The notes under the pieces: model-generated
The model's input: the letters and a program-made list of their open reading frames with translations, nothing else
What the model was told of the DNA's origin: nothing
Database searches by the model: none
Part shown: positions 44,564 to 55,113 of the stretch, piece by piece
Numbering within the stretch: the first letter of the stretch is position 1
How the letters are laid out: the number at the start of each line of letters is the position of its first letter
Position numbers and translations under genes: made by a program
NCBI GenBank assembly: GCA_020698575.1
Contig: CM036243.1
Location: 37,570,488-37,634,487 of the forward strand
Direction: 5' to 3'
Source: Bostrychus sinensis
Taxonomy: Eukaryota > Chordata > Actinopteri > Gobiiformes > Eleotridae
DNA length: 64,000 nt

Positions 44564-45314
44564 TAGAGGTAAGATCGGGCCTAAAAAATCCAGCCCGACC
44601 CGACCCAGGCCCGCGGGCATTAAAGCCCAACCCAGCCCGAGCCCGACCAATTAACTTGATTTGCAGGCCCGAGCTCAAAGCAAACCCGAAATTTCAATTT
44701 ATCCCATAGTATTTTTGGCAGAAAAAAATGCAAGATTTCTTAAGGTTAAAATAATCTACATATTTTTATGATCATGATAAATGCATTTGCACAACGAAAT
44801 AATGCTGGAACACAGAATAAGAGGCCAGACAAAGAGAGTGAAAGAGAGATCTTGATGCGCACTCGCTTAATTACGCGGAGAAATACTGCAGCCTCACTCT
44901 TACCGGCGGTGCGTGTTTGCCTTTTCAGTTCCCCTGTCTTAAGTTTATCCTTGACTTCTTGCTGCTCCATATCAGGGAGACCTAAACAAAATAGATGCGG
45001 ACTTGCGAGGGAAGATTACATTCACGACACGTGCGCAAAGCGTGCCCTGGCTCTGCGCTTCCTGTTTAGTAGTAGTTATATAGCAATTACCTTACAGCGC
45101 CTTCTCTGTTTTAACCAAATTATTTATTTATAACAAGTATTCCTTAGTTTAGTATCCACACATCGTTTTAGTATACATTTTTATAAACATATATTTATTA
45201 AAAAAGTCAGCGAGAGAGAAGCCCGGCCCGACCCGACCCGAACGTAATGATTGTCATTTTAGTCCCTACCCGGTCGGGTTCGGACTCGGGCTCGGGCTTA
45301 AGATCTTACCTCTA
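44564..45314 (-). mobile_element. Non-autonomous hAT element, copy ii (opposite orientation)
   Basis: Same family as copy i, inverted. Termini TAGAGGTAAGATC, exact 8-base duplication AATCAGGC (44,556-44,563 and 45,315-45,322). The minus-strand frame at 44,746-44,970 begins MEQQEVKDKLKTGELKRQ, probably the first exon of the parent transposase. It lies in the ORF1-ORF2 spacer of the L1 element. Confidence 0.9.
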
Positions 45315-45345
45315 AATCAGGCTGGTTTTGGAAATATAATCCGAA

Positions 45346-46194
45346 TCATGGTGGTGCACGCTGGTCATCCTCTATGGACTGGATAAAGTTAGTGGCTTCA
45401 GAAACAGACAACAACCACCGCTTCTCGCCACCCGGGAGGGTGACGCGTAGCTTCGCTGGGAAAAGTAGAGACGGTCTTAGTCCTCTGTTGTAAAGCTCAG
45501 CCATGACGTTCTTATACTCGGCCCGCTTCTTCAACACTTCAGCAGTGTAATCCTCGTAGAAACGAAGCTTGTGGCCACGAAACTCCACAGTCCCGAGTTT
45601 CCGCGCCTCTCTCATCACCAAATCTTTAATCTGGAAGCGGTGAAAACGGATGATCACTGGGCGCGGACGCTCACCCGGACCCGGCTTTGGAATGAGGCTG
45701 CGGTGGGCTCTATCCAGCTCGGGTGGGGATGACAAGGTCTGGTCCCCGAAAACCTCCACAAGAAGCTGGGAGAAGAAGGCAGTCAGTCGAGGACCCTCCA
45801 CTGACTCTGGTAGGCCCACAATACGTACATTTTGCCTTCTACTTCTCCCTTCGAGGTCAGAAAGTTTAGACTTCAGCAACTTGTTATCCTCCTGAAGCGT
45901 TGCACATGTAGCTTCGAGTTGCTTTAAGTGCTGACTGATATCCTCTGCATTAGACTCGAGGTCGCTGATGCACTGTCCATGTCCCGAGACATCAAGTTGA
46001 ATTTTGTCCAGTTTGGAGTCTAATGTGTCAAATGAAGACTTGATATCAGCAGAAATTTTTGCCCTCAGCTTCTCAAGCAAGTTGGAGACGTGCACCGCGG
46101 TCAATGCTTCACTAGCCACGTTAGCCGCGCTAGCACCTGCAGAAGCACTTTCTACTAGCTGGTCTTTTTTGCCGCTTTTGGTTGATTTAGACAT
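45346..46194 (-). CDS. L1 ORF1 protein, open
   Basis: Start ATG at 46,192-46,194 (MSKSTKSGKK); an upstream in-frame extension has no ATG. It has a basic N-terminus, a long coiled coil (about residues 60-130; LEKLRAKISADIKSS to LLKSKLSDLEGRS), then an RRM-like part (RRQNVRIVGLPE) and a C-terminal domain (RFYEDYTAEVLKKRAEY), the layout of L1 ORF1 nucleic-acid chaperones that trimerise and coat L1 RNA. About 282 residues, no stop. Unlike ORF2 of the same element it is intact. Confidence 0.8.
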   Translation of the reverse strand: MSKSTKSGKKDQLVESASAGASAANVASEALTAVHVSNLLEKLRAKISADIKSSFDTLDSKLDKIQLDVSGHGQCISDLESNAEDISQHLKQLEATCATLQEDNKLLKSKLSDLEGRSRRQNVRIVGLPESVEGPRLTAFFSQLLVEVFGDQTLSSPPELDRAHRSLIPKPGPGERPRPVIIRFHRFQIKDLVMREARKLGTVEFRGHKLRFYEDYTAEVLKKRAEYKNVMAELYNRGLRPSLLFPAKLRVTLPGGEKRWLLSVSEATNFIQSIEDDQRAPP

Positions 46195-46894
46195 CTTTTC
46201 CAAAGTTGTAACGTCACCTCGAGTGTTAAGGCCCAACAAACAGGCAGGCTCACACAGTAAAATAGGGTGCAAATAGCAAAATGAGAAAATTCTTGCGGGA
46301 GCCAGTATCCTACGCACCTACTCCATTGCTTGCAAACCCAGTTGAATTTATTTTATTTTTTTTCAGTTGTGGCAATGAAATTCTAAAATATATTTATTAA
46401 TTAACATCTAGAAAATACGGGTAAAGTATGGGTCAACCACTTTGTTTGGACAGCTCACAAACGCCAACAATCCTGGCACTCTTCAACAACTAAAGCACAA
46501 CCCAAACCTACCGAGGAGCCTTTACTACACCAGCTGATTTGGCTCTTTCGCTGTGCCGCAGTGGCCGTGTCGTCGCGTGTGTGGGGCCGCATCGGGTGCG
46601 TTCTTCCCTGCTGCTTTTGTGGCGCGGACAGTGGATTGTGGAGGGTCTGCGGCCGATTCAGGCGGGTCGAGCTACGCACCCACTGACCAGCGCGGAGAAG
46701 GCGTACCTGGAGAGCAAGCCTGGATTTGGTTTGGCCAGTCTTGCATTGCTCCATTTCAATACTCTTCTTTATACTCACGGACAGAGGATCAGCGTATTGC
46801 TTCTCATCTTCATCGCTCCCCAGTTTGAACGGACAGTCATTTCGGCCCGCGCTATCATTTTCCATTGGTGGGTAAATGACCTTACGTTAAACCT

Positions 46895-47440
46895 ATGGGC
46901 ACGAGAGACGCTGCTGTAATTAAGCGCCGCCTGTCCTCATCAAAACTTTTACTCTCTGTTCTTTCATTCATTGGAAATATTGAACTTAACCCTGGTCCTG
47001 GCAATGATGCCTTTATGTCTACTTTCCTATATTTCCTGGGATTTTATGCTCATGTTTTAAACAACACTCTGGGCCTGGGTCTACATGCAGGTGTCCCACA
47101 CACGGACCTATCTCAATTGCAGTGCTTTTACCAGCCAGCAGGCCTACCTATTACACCTCAGATGCTAGCTAAATCTTCTGTTATTCTAGGCTCTAATTCT
47201 AAACCTCCTAAAGCACAAAAAAGACCATTATGTTTAAGAAAAAATCCAGTTACTCTAGGCCAGCTTGGTAGAATTAGAGGTTTCAAAATTTGTCATCTAA
47301 ATACGAGAAGCCTTGTTCCAAAGCTAGATGAATTTAAAATCATGCTTGCCCAAACTAAGGCTCATATCATGGCTATATCGGAATTATGGCTGACCCTTGT
47401 ATTGAATATTTCTACATATAACTTTGCGTATTACCATTAA
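46895..47440 (+). CDS. LINE N-terminal frame with 2A-like motif and endonuclease start
   Basis: Residues 27-35 (46,973-46,999) read GNIELNPGP, preceded by a hydrophobic stretch (KLLLSVLSFI). This matches the 2A ribosome-skipping consensus D-V/I-E-x-N-P-G-P except for Asn in place of Asp. 2A-like sequences are known near the N-terminus of some CR1 and L2-type LINEs. The endonuclease begins at about residue 129 (FKICHLNTRSLVPKLDEFK) and stops at the LTR insertion after AISELWLT. Confidence 0.7.
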   Translation: MGTRDAAVIKRRLSSSKLLLSVLSFIGNIELNPGPGNDAFMSTFLYFLGFYAHVLNNTLGLGLHAGVPHTDLSQLQCFYQPAGLPITPQMLAKSSVILGSNSKPPKAQKRPLCLRKNPVTLGQLGRIRGFKICHLNTRSLVPKLDEFKIMLAQTKAHIMAISELWLTLVLNISTYNFAYYH

Positions 47441-47863
47441 ACCTATATTTTGATGTACTACTGCTAAGGTTAATAACGCTTCAACATTAGTAATAAATAA
47501 TACTTTGATTTTATATGATGTTTTTCTTCTTTCACTCTAAGGTCACTCTACTCTTAGGTGCATTCCAAATATGGCACAAATAATGAGCTTGCTACAAAGT
47601 TATCAGACCCAAGGTTGCAGGGGGGGGGGGGCTGTCGATGGTGGGAAGACTCTGCAGAACTTTTTGTGGCCCTGCCCTATGCACAAAAAAGTTACTCGAA
47701 GCCAAGAAGATAATGCTATGCAGAGATCGTCATACATCATCATACATAGTATAAAAACTTAGAACACTCCTCCCTCTAGGAGCGCGCTCACTCTGCTGTA
47801 ACCTTACCTGTGTTTTTACTGAATAAACTTTCTGACTTGATTACACTTCTGAATCATCGTCCT
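47397..47863 (+). mobile_element. Probable solo LTR inside the LINE
   Basis: The LINE endonuclease frame is interrupted after ISELWLT and resumes near GATGCTTTCACCC. The insert has a TATA-like box (TATAAAAACT, about 47,751), then an AATAAA signal (47,823) about 70 bases later, as in an LTR. A run of 12 Gs is at about 47,619-47,630. No clean TG...CA ends or target duplication were identified. Confidence 0.45.
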
Positions 47864-47865
47864 CT

Positions 47866-49800
47866 TTGATGCTTTCACCCAAAATGAACAAATCCTTACA
47901 CCTGTTATACCAGACTCTTTTTTTGCAATTGAAAATTATTCATTATCTTGCAGAGACAGGACTGATAAAAATTGGTGGTGGTGTTGCGCTCTATGTAAAT
48001 CAAAAATATGTACATTATATAGTAACACTTTCAACTGATTCAGAGACACTTCAATTAGTTGTTTACTTCACAAATCAACTCTCAGTTACTATTATTGTCA
48101 CATACAAGCCTCCAAATGTCAGTCCAGCTGCATATTTAATGCAGCTTTCTGACATCATTAAATCTGTTAAATCTAAGGAGCTTATTATTCTTGGTGACAT
48201 TAATTTGAATTGGATTGATAACTCATCTAAACCTTTGAAAGCTATTGCGACTAAATTTGGTCTTCATCAATTAATCAATGATCCCTTCAGATTTGGTAAA
48301 ACACGAAATTCTATTCTGGACTTTATATTCACTAATCAACCCTCTAAGTATGGCATATCTGGAGTAATAAACACAGCAGTTTCAGATCATTCACTCATAT
48401 ATGTCATCAGGAAAAGTTTTAAACAGCCAAGATGTCATAAAAATAATTACATCAAGAAAATACCAAACTCAAAATTGTCACACTTTAATGCTGAATTTGC
48501 TGATACTGATTGGACTAATGAGATTTCTTTGCAAAATCCTGATCATGTTTTGTCAATTTTTTATAGAATAGTGGAGATAATACGTCAAAAATTTACTATT
48601 ACCTGTAAAATCCATTTTAAGCAAAATAAAGCACCTTGGGTAACTCCGGAAATTCTGCAGTTTTTAAAAAAAGAAGGCCTCCTCTCTTAAAGCCTACAGA
48701 TCATTAAAAACACCTGAGGCTGAACTTATGTTCATACAGGACAGAAACAGGTGTAATTTTGAATTGTGCAAAGCTAAACAGCTTTACTTCGAAAATCAAA
48801 TTAATTTAACGGTTTCCAACCCAAGAAACTTATGGCGAACAATTAAATTTATAACTGGTGAAAACAAAATTAAAAATACCAACAGTTTACAAATATCCAT
48901 AAATGGTACTCTTCTTACTGATCATGGTAAAATTGCCAATTCCTTCAATGAGTACTTTATTGCATCTGTACAAGAATTATCCTCCAAATTTACTGCTCCT
49001 TTGTTTCTCCCATCAGTATCAGCTGCATCACAACAATTCTCTGTTTCTGAAATTTCACAAAATGATTTAAATAATATTTTGTGTTCTTTGAATGTTTCCT
49101 ATGCCTGTGATGTAAATAACTTAAACATGACTTTTCTGAAAACTCATGCCAGTACTCTCATACCACTTTTTCAGCATTTAGTTAATTTGTGTATCAGGCA
49201 ATCAGTATTTCCTGCCATGTGGAAAACAGCTCAGATCACCCCTATTTTTAAGTCTGATGATCCCACTAATCTTTCCAACTACTGTCCAATTGCAATTCTC
49301 TCAACTGTCTCCAAGTTACTTGAAAAAACATTATATAATCAATTAATCAATTACCTTGAAAATAATAATCTGCTCAGCGATTGCCAGCATGGTTTTTCGA
49401 CCCTCATGGTCGACCGTGACCTTTTTACAGAGCATATACGTGCGTCTCTAAACACGGGTCATGTTACCGGAGTCATATACATAGATTTTCAAAAAGCCTT
49501 TGACACAGTTAATCATCAAATTTTGTTAAATAATCTTCTTTCTTTTCATTTGTCCTCCTCTGCAATAAACATGTTTACGTCATATTTAAGTGACAGATCT
49601 CAGACTGTAAGAATCGGCTCAGTAACATCACAGCCACTACGGTGTTCTATGGGAGTTCCACAGGGCAGCATTTTAGGTCCTTTACTTTTCCTTTTGTACA
49701 TTAATGATCTTCCTTATGCGTTTAAATTTTCCAATTCTTTGTTATATGCTGATGATACTGTTATTTTTTTTGTCTGGCCCAAACATTGACACAATTAATC
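47866..49800 (+). pseudogene. LINE endonuclease and reverse transcriptase, frameshifted
   Basis: Endonuclease at 47,866-48,690 (GGGVALYVNQKYV, ILGDINLNW, ILDFIFTNQPSK, SDHSLIY) and reverse transcriptase at 48,728-49,789 (FKSDDPTNLSNYCPI, DFQKAFDTVNHQILL, GVPQGSILGPLLFLLYINDLP, YADD at 49,745-49,756). Frameshifts near 47,960 and 48,690 separate the parts, and the frame shifts again just after YADD. The rest of the RT is on the far side of the insertion at 49,811-50,712. Confidence 0.8.
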
Positions 49801-49810
49801 ACAAACTTAA

Positions 49811-50712
49811 AAGGTATTAGGGAGGATCTTTATAAATTAAATTTTTGCAATATTAATTAAAACTACCTTCATTGCCCTGTATAAGGCTTATAAATTGGTG
49901 TATTAGAAAATATAATAATAACATTAATAAACTGTGGACTCTGTGGGACTTAAAAAACCTCAACCAATCGTTTTCGTCATGAGTACGTTAACCATTGTTC
50001 CACAGACTTGCCATTCATTCGTTCATCTTCCTGGTTTTGGCGATACGTGCACGTTCTTGTGCCTGCGCATGCGTACACAGTTTGTTTATATAGCACGGTG
50101 TTAGCTGAGCCTCATCGTACGCGGACAGCCTGACTTCGAAGAGCACAATGGCTGAGGAAAACTGTGGAGGTCGCAAAAGGAAAACTGTTTTTGAAGTGTA
50201 CCAGAGGAGGAGGAGAAAAACCGTAGAAGAGCAGAATAAAACCTGTGTGGTTCTTGGCGATTCTTTCCAACGTTGGCGTGTGCTGTAGGAACAGAAAGGG
50301 CTTCAGACGATGCATTGGTCGTCAAGTTTCTGCTGGACAGGTAACGTTTATCTTATTTGAAAAAAATGCCTTTTTTCTTTATCTGTTGAACCATTTCAAC
50401 TGTACAGCAACCGTCAGTTTGCTAATGCTACCAACAGCAGGAGGACAGATATTTGTGCTGTGCATGACTGGGTCTGTGTGGGGAACTAGGTCAAAGGTCG
50501 CGCAGACAAACAATGCAGGTCTAGGTTTAGACGAATCTCCGCTGATGCCGGCTGTAAACAAACACTCGTGTTTCAACGCTCGTGCACGTCGCTGTGGAGG
50601 AGTTCCTTGGAAAGGAACAGTGAAGGGCGGGGCCTGACGCATGCGCAGTATTCAAAAAGGGACAAACAGTCGCTGGTTTCTCAGCAGTCGAAAAAATCCT
50701 CCCTAATACCTT
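49811..50712 (+). mobile_element. Non-autonomous DNA transposon, 902 bases, in the LINE RT
   Basis: Ends AAGGTATTAGGGAGGAT, exactly inverted at the right, with TAA on both sides (49,808-49,810; 50,713-50,715). TAA fits PIF/Harbinger; the wider TTAA reading would fit Kolobok. A frame at 50,148-50,285 begins MAEENCGGRKRKTVFEVYQ and ends LGDSFQRWRVL, which resembles the start of an uncharacterised fish protein often tied to transposons; that link is from memory. Confidence 0.75.
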
Positions 50713-51450
50713 TAACACAGATCTGCAACATTTACATGACTGGCTGCAAGATAATCATCTAACACATAATATTAATAAAACAGAATGCATGTATTTTTAC
50801 TCATCTAGGAGACAGTTATCCATATTCAATTCCATCACCTTTTCCAACCAAAAGCTTTCAGTTGTTTCTACGTACAAGTATCTGGGAGTCTCTCTTGACT
50901 CACATCTCACTTACCGTGAACATGTCCAAATTCTAACCAGAAAGTTAAATCAAAAGTTATATGTTTATAGTAAAATTAGGCCACATTTGTCTCTCTCAGT
51001 CTCTAAAACATACCTTCATGCAACCATTATGTCTACTCTGTCCTATTGTTTGCCTGTTTGGTCACTTACAACAAATGAAATCCTGGCTTCCAGGTTGGAC
51101 TCACCACTGCTCTGCACTGTCATTGTCTAATGCTTTGTCATTTCAGAACTATACATTATGCCATGGGATTAAATTGTATTATCAAATTTTAAACGGACTC
51201 ACCTCAGCAGCACTTACTGCCTTGGTGCCAAAACTCAGCTCAAGGTCTGAACGCTCTACCAGATCTGTTACAAACTGACTTTTGCCTTTACCGGCCTTTA
51301 GGAACTGCTACGGACAGAGATCCTTCTTTTATGTGCTCACTAAAGCCTGGAATGAGATCCCACAGCACATCAGGAATATAACATCAATAAGACTATTTAA
51401 AAAAACATTTATTTGCCTTCTAATGGACAGGAACAGCTGTGACCACTGAG
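50713..51450 (+). pseudogene. LINE reverse transcriptase C-terminal part
   Basis: This continues the RT of the same LINE after the insertion: NTDLQHLHDWLQDNHLTHN, then STYKYLGVSLDSHLTYREH and TYLHATIMSTLSYCLPVW, in the first frame to about 51,120, then in others to the end (LFKKTFICLLMDRNSCDH). At least two frameshifts. Confidence 0.75.
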
Positions 51451-51752
51451 GTGGCTCCATAGCCTCCCCTAATGCTGCTTTCTTGGTTTGTGTGTTTGTA
51501 TGGTTGTTGTCTTGTCCTGGAGTTTATGATGTGTGTCTGATTTCTATGTTCTGCAGAGCAAGAACCTGCTTAAAAACAGTTTAAAACTGAGCCAGGCCCG
51601 ATTGTTTTTAATCTTTTCCTGCTTAATAAAATAAAAAAATAAAAAATAAATAAATCTTAGTCAAATTTTTTCACCACAGCATAAGAAATGTCGAAATGAG
51701 AGCAAAAAATACATATAAAAAACCCTAAAACGAAGCCAGGGCTAAGGGTTTA

Positions 51753-52300
51753 GCCAACAAAAAAATAACTTTTATAAATGTAATCATTTTAAAAAGCTTA
51801 TTTCTACTACAAACCACAACTCACTCAAAGAAACAGTCTCTTTCAGACCCTCACTTCCTGTTGCTTCTTACTTGCAGGAACATTTCTGAATCTCTTGCTT
51901 ATGAGTTTGTTTGTTTTTTTTTTTCCATCAGATTTCTGTTTTCCTTCCTGGGCACTTGCATGTGAGCCTTTCAATCAATTTATTTCACAGCTGGTCATTT
52001 ATTACTCACAATTGGTCCATATAAAAAGACAACGACAACGACGACGACGACGACGACGACAACAACGAAAAGAGTATAAATTACATCTATAGTCCATACA
52101 TCACTTTCTCCAGTGCCTCCAGAGTTGTACCGTATACAGCTCTCCTTAGCCATTATTAACACGATAATGATTTCATATTTAGAGTTCTCCAATCGCATAA
52201 TACATTCATATACACATTTTCTAATGACATCATGCAAGATGGGCACAGCCAGAGTTTGTAACAAAATATAAAACAGAAAATATGCCACAGAGAAAACTTA
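51753..52300 (-). other. Distal part of gene A intron 1
   Basis: Colinear with 17,268-17,541 in unit 1 (ACTACAAACCACAACTCACTC at 17,320 and 51,810 in both). A CGA/ACG microsatellite at 52,030-52,067 is an addition. Confidence 0.65.
52030..52067. repeat. ACG trinucleotide microsatellite
   Basis: About 12 units of ACG/ACA in AACGACAACGACGACGACG and on. Not present in unit 1. Confidence 0.85.
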
Positions 52301-52370
52301 CCATTCGGCAGAACAAGCTGCTGCAGTGGAAGAGACTTCCTCAAACTCAGAAAGAACATGTGGGTCAGTC
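52301..52370 (-). other. Gene A 5' UTR exon (putative)
   Basis: The GTAAGT donor on the minus strand at 52,295-52,300 and the ACTTCCTCAAACTCAGAAA word are kept from unit 1. If used, splicing must span 16.6 kb to the start exon at 35.7 kb. Confidence 0.45.
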
Positions 52371-53804
52371 ACATGTTGTGACTTGATCCACCTGTAAAAC
52401 CTGATTTGTCCAGTCTGTGCTCTGTATATTTTGTTTTCAAAACACACAATGTTGATACTGTAACAGTGTTCTTGGCAGTAATAACTGTTCAGTACATTTG
52501 AGAAAAGGAATGTGGCTTTCTGAACTTACTGAACCACTGAACACTTTCTTCAGCATTTATCCTGTGTATGTGAACTGAGGTGACTGATTTTAGAGTAAAT
52601 TAATCTGTTCTGGTGACCTCTGAGGGATTAGGCTTTTTGTATTTTTCATATTTTATAACACAGAGGGCCCTATTTTCCACATGGCGTTGGTATGGCGGTG
52701 ATGGAGACGGCTGAAATTTGCTTTCTTGTGCAGCCCGTCTACGTCTCTGCCAACATCGTGGGGCGTGATGGTCTGAGCATGAGGTGTGTCGGTCTGAACA
52801 AGAGGAGGCCTGGTCTAACATCAGGGCGTGGTGTGGGACAGGGAAACTGCTCTCACTAAACCAGTGGTTTGAATTTTAGACAGGTGATTTCAGCGAAGCA
52901 CTGCATGTGTAGACATACAATATAAAGTCATTATAATAAAAGTTAGAAATATTACAAAAAATATGTCTGAACTACTGCACACTTGGACAGAAATGTCACA
53001 ATGAATGAATGAATATTTTATTATTGTGTCTTGCATTCAAACATGCCCAGCCCTTTACTTGAGCTTATAAGACACCATCAATTAAACAAAAAACTAGTTG
53101 CCAGACAGTAAGCACAATATATATATATACACAAAAAAAAAATATATATATATATATATAATATATATATCCAAACAATTTCATCTAAATAAACATGACT
53201 GCCATTTTCTCCAGGCTTTACAAACAAATATACCCAATTTATACACATTAAAATAAAACACACATTGATTCCACCACCTTTATTCATTTATATACTGCAC
53301 ATGGAGCAGTCCATGTGACAGAATACCTGTTTACAATCTATGCAAATCAAAGATACAAATTGCTGTGCATCGCCTCATGAACATATTTGTTTTCAATATA
53401 TAACAGTTGGATCATTGTTTTTATGGCACGTGCCTCTGGGCTACATGAGGATACAAAATGAAACTCACCAGTGGCTGGTCTTTTCTGTGCGTAAATGCAT
53501 CTCCAGTACTCATTTCTTTTAGCAGCACCTGCAACCCGAGGTCTCCTGCACAGCTTCCCCCTCTCACCTTTCCCCTCTGGCCAAGTTCACAAATGTAGTG
53601 TAAATCCAACTGAAAAATTCTGTGGAGCTAAGTCCTGCTGCACTTTTCTAACTTGCGGTACAGTTTGCTTCTTCAGACCAACGTCTACACCATTTAAGTA
53701 GGGAGAAGATCGACCTGGACACGCCCCCTGACGTACTTCTGTCTACGCCACTGCCTCCACCAAGATCGTCTATATATGGCCCAGAGTCTTTTAACACCAG
53801 AAAA
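52371..53804. other. Intergenic DNA upstream of gene A
   Basis: No gene recognised. An AT microsatellite lies at about 53,118-53,170. Remaining short frames have no family features. Confidence 0.5.
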
Positions 53805-54060
53805 CACTTTTACTGTCCCACATACTGAAGATCCTGAGAGTTAAAAACACCAGTGGTAAGACAGTAAGTAACAGAGTAAATGTGAGTTAGAGCTGGAGAC
53901 AGGGATGTCCCAGGACGCTGCTGGCATCTGTGGGACCGGAGCCCAGAGCACACTGCAGGACAGAGAAATATCAGAACAGAGAGCAGCCAACAGGGAGTGG
54001 AGCCAGGAAGAGATGGAGAGACAGAAAGACGAGCAAAGTGATCCACCAGAGCAGTGGTTC
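53805..54060. repeat. Unit 2 copy of the shared upstream block
   Basis: Nearly identical to 20,550-20,830. It stops where a hAT-type terminus (CAGTGGTTCCCAAACTTTTT, about 54,053) begins; the matching unit 1 sequence continues differently. Confidence 0.7.
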
Positions 54061-54977
54061 CCAAACTTTTTTGTCCTGTGTACTCTCTGGGCTTTTGTCA
54101 TATCTTAATAACGCCCTCACTCAAATAAAACCACAGAAATATGTGTCATAATACTTATTTTATTGGAAATACTAATTGGATAGTTTTCCCTTTAAAATCA
54201 AACTGAAGATGAAAATAAAATATATTAAAAAATTATAATCTGCTGTCCTTTAAAAATAAAACTTGAAATGAAATATTCAAATATTATCTATTTACATGTA
54301 TTTATTTTACTACCCCTTTAATCAGAATTTTATATTACTGCAAAAAAGAAGTCCTCTGTCCTGGTCCTCGTTGTCACATTCTGTAACATTTCCTGATGGT
54401 TCTGTCTCATTCTATAAACATCTGTGTTCATTCTGTCACAGTGTTTCTGCTGTGATGGTTTTATACTGTAGTGATTAGCACTGCCCTGATCTTCTCTGAT
54501 CCAGCATGCATAAGAAAGAGGTAGCTTCAGGATTTAACCAACCTTAAGATCTTTTTAAGACTTTTAATGCTGTTTAAAGAGAAATTTAATGTCAGCAATG
54601 CCAAACTAGAACAACAACCTGTATAGATTTTACACTAATTATTTTACTAGACTAGAATAACACTTGTCTAAATCTAGTCAGAAATCTAAGGGTTTTATTG
54701 AAAAAGCTTAATGTAGAAAAACTAACTCCACTGCTGTACTCATAAAATAAAACTCATATTTTATGTTAATAATAGTTAAATAACTATTATTAATATAAAA
54801 TATGAGTTTTATTTTAAGTACATTGTAGTCAGTGTTATTGTGGAGACAGTACTTTTTTGTAATATAAGAATAATACCTGACAAATGGATGACTTCAATGG
54901 ACATCATTAAATATCTACTCAAGATATTTAAAGCTTATATTTACTACACACTGAATACTTTAAAGCTCTTATATTAT

Positions 54978-55110
54978 GTATTGTGATTTTTACTCTTGTT
55001 TTTGGGTGGACAGTAGTTGCTGTCAAGGGACTGCGGATGAAAAATAGCCTTTGGCTAATTCTGGCATATTTACAGAAATGTTGATTAATATGCACTGTCC
55101 CTTGAATAAA
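54978..55110 (+). repeat. L2-like 3' tail fragment, target of the Gypsy insertion
   Basis: The fragment includes GCCTTTGGCTAATTCTGGC and TGCACTGTCCCTTGAATAAA, a common tail of fish L2-type repeats. It is absent at the equivalent point of unit 1 (about 24,320). Its A-rich end resumes at 61,270 (AATAAATAAATAATAAA) beyond the Gypsy element. Confidence 0.6.
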
Positions 55111-55113
55111 TTG

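Larger units (their letters stand above)
38340..46330 (-). mobile_element. L1-type LINE, nearly full length, interrupted three times
   Basis: Read right to left: 5' end near 46,330, ORF1 (45,346-46,194), a spacer with a hAT insertion, ORF2 in pieces (44,109 to 38,637) and a 3' UTR ending in an A-rich tail near 38,340-38,370. Insertions: hAT at 44,564-45,314 and 42,225-42,987, RTE LINE at 40,903-41,815. ORF2 has several frameshifts besides. Flanking AT-rich words (CAGTTGAATTTATTTTATT and CAGTTTAATTTTTTTTATT) may be a decayed target duplication, but could be chance. Confidence 0.8.
46470..51655 (+). mobile_element. CR1/L2-group LINE, interrupted by an LTR and a DNA transposon
   Basis: It has a GC-rich 5' region (about 46,540-46,890), an N-terminal frame with a 2A-like motif, an endonuclease, a reverse transcriptase, and a 3' tail of TAATAAAATAAAA-type repeats (about 51,620-51,655). 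Insertions at about 47,397-47,863 and 49,811-50,712. The clade is inferred from RT and endonuclease motifs; the 5' border is uncertain. Confidence 0.75.
35723..51748. mobile_element. Composite insertion in gene A intron 1, piggyBac-like ends
   Basis: Left junction CTCTTAA then CCCTCAGGCC; right junction GGGCTAAGGG then TTTAGCCAAC. Unit 1 has CTCTTAAGCCAAC at 17,262-17,274, an undisturbed site. The insertion is therefore flanked by TTAA and TTTA (one base decayed) and has CCCT...AGGG ends, as in piggyBac-type elements. Everything between was acquired by unit 2 or lost precisely by unit 1; later insertions are nested inside. Original shell sequence is left at about 35,723-35,741, 36,744-37,329 and 51,656-51,748. 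Confidence 0.7.
27692..52370 (-). pseudogene. NLR gene A: NLRC3-like NACHT-LRR-B30.2, several disabling changes
   Basis: A paralogue of gene B with the same exon order but only two LRR exons. Defects seen by comparing copies: TGA at 35,467-35,469 in repeat exon 1; an extra base at about 34,280-34,284 before FISNA; two extra bases at about 32,642-32,670 near the end of the main exon; one extra base in each LRR exon (about 32,377 and 31,994-32,000); an altered B30.2 end with a hairpin. Intron 1 holds a 16-kb transposon nest. The long NACHT frame (about 570 codons) is still open. It is probably a pseudogene; transcripts would settle it. Confidence 0.75.

Noticed and set aside
38340..46350. Clear target duplication of the L1 element
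   Set aside because: The candidate words are AT-rich and differ at several positions, so chance similarity cannot be excluded.
46539..46919. GC-rich 126-codon frame at the start of the LINE
   Set aside because: It could be an ORF1 remnant, but overlapping frames are also open because of base composition; no motif was found, so it is only noted as 5' region.
53118..53170. Replication origin or regulatory AT stretch
   Set aside because: Simple TA microsatellite; nothing beyond base composition supports a function.
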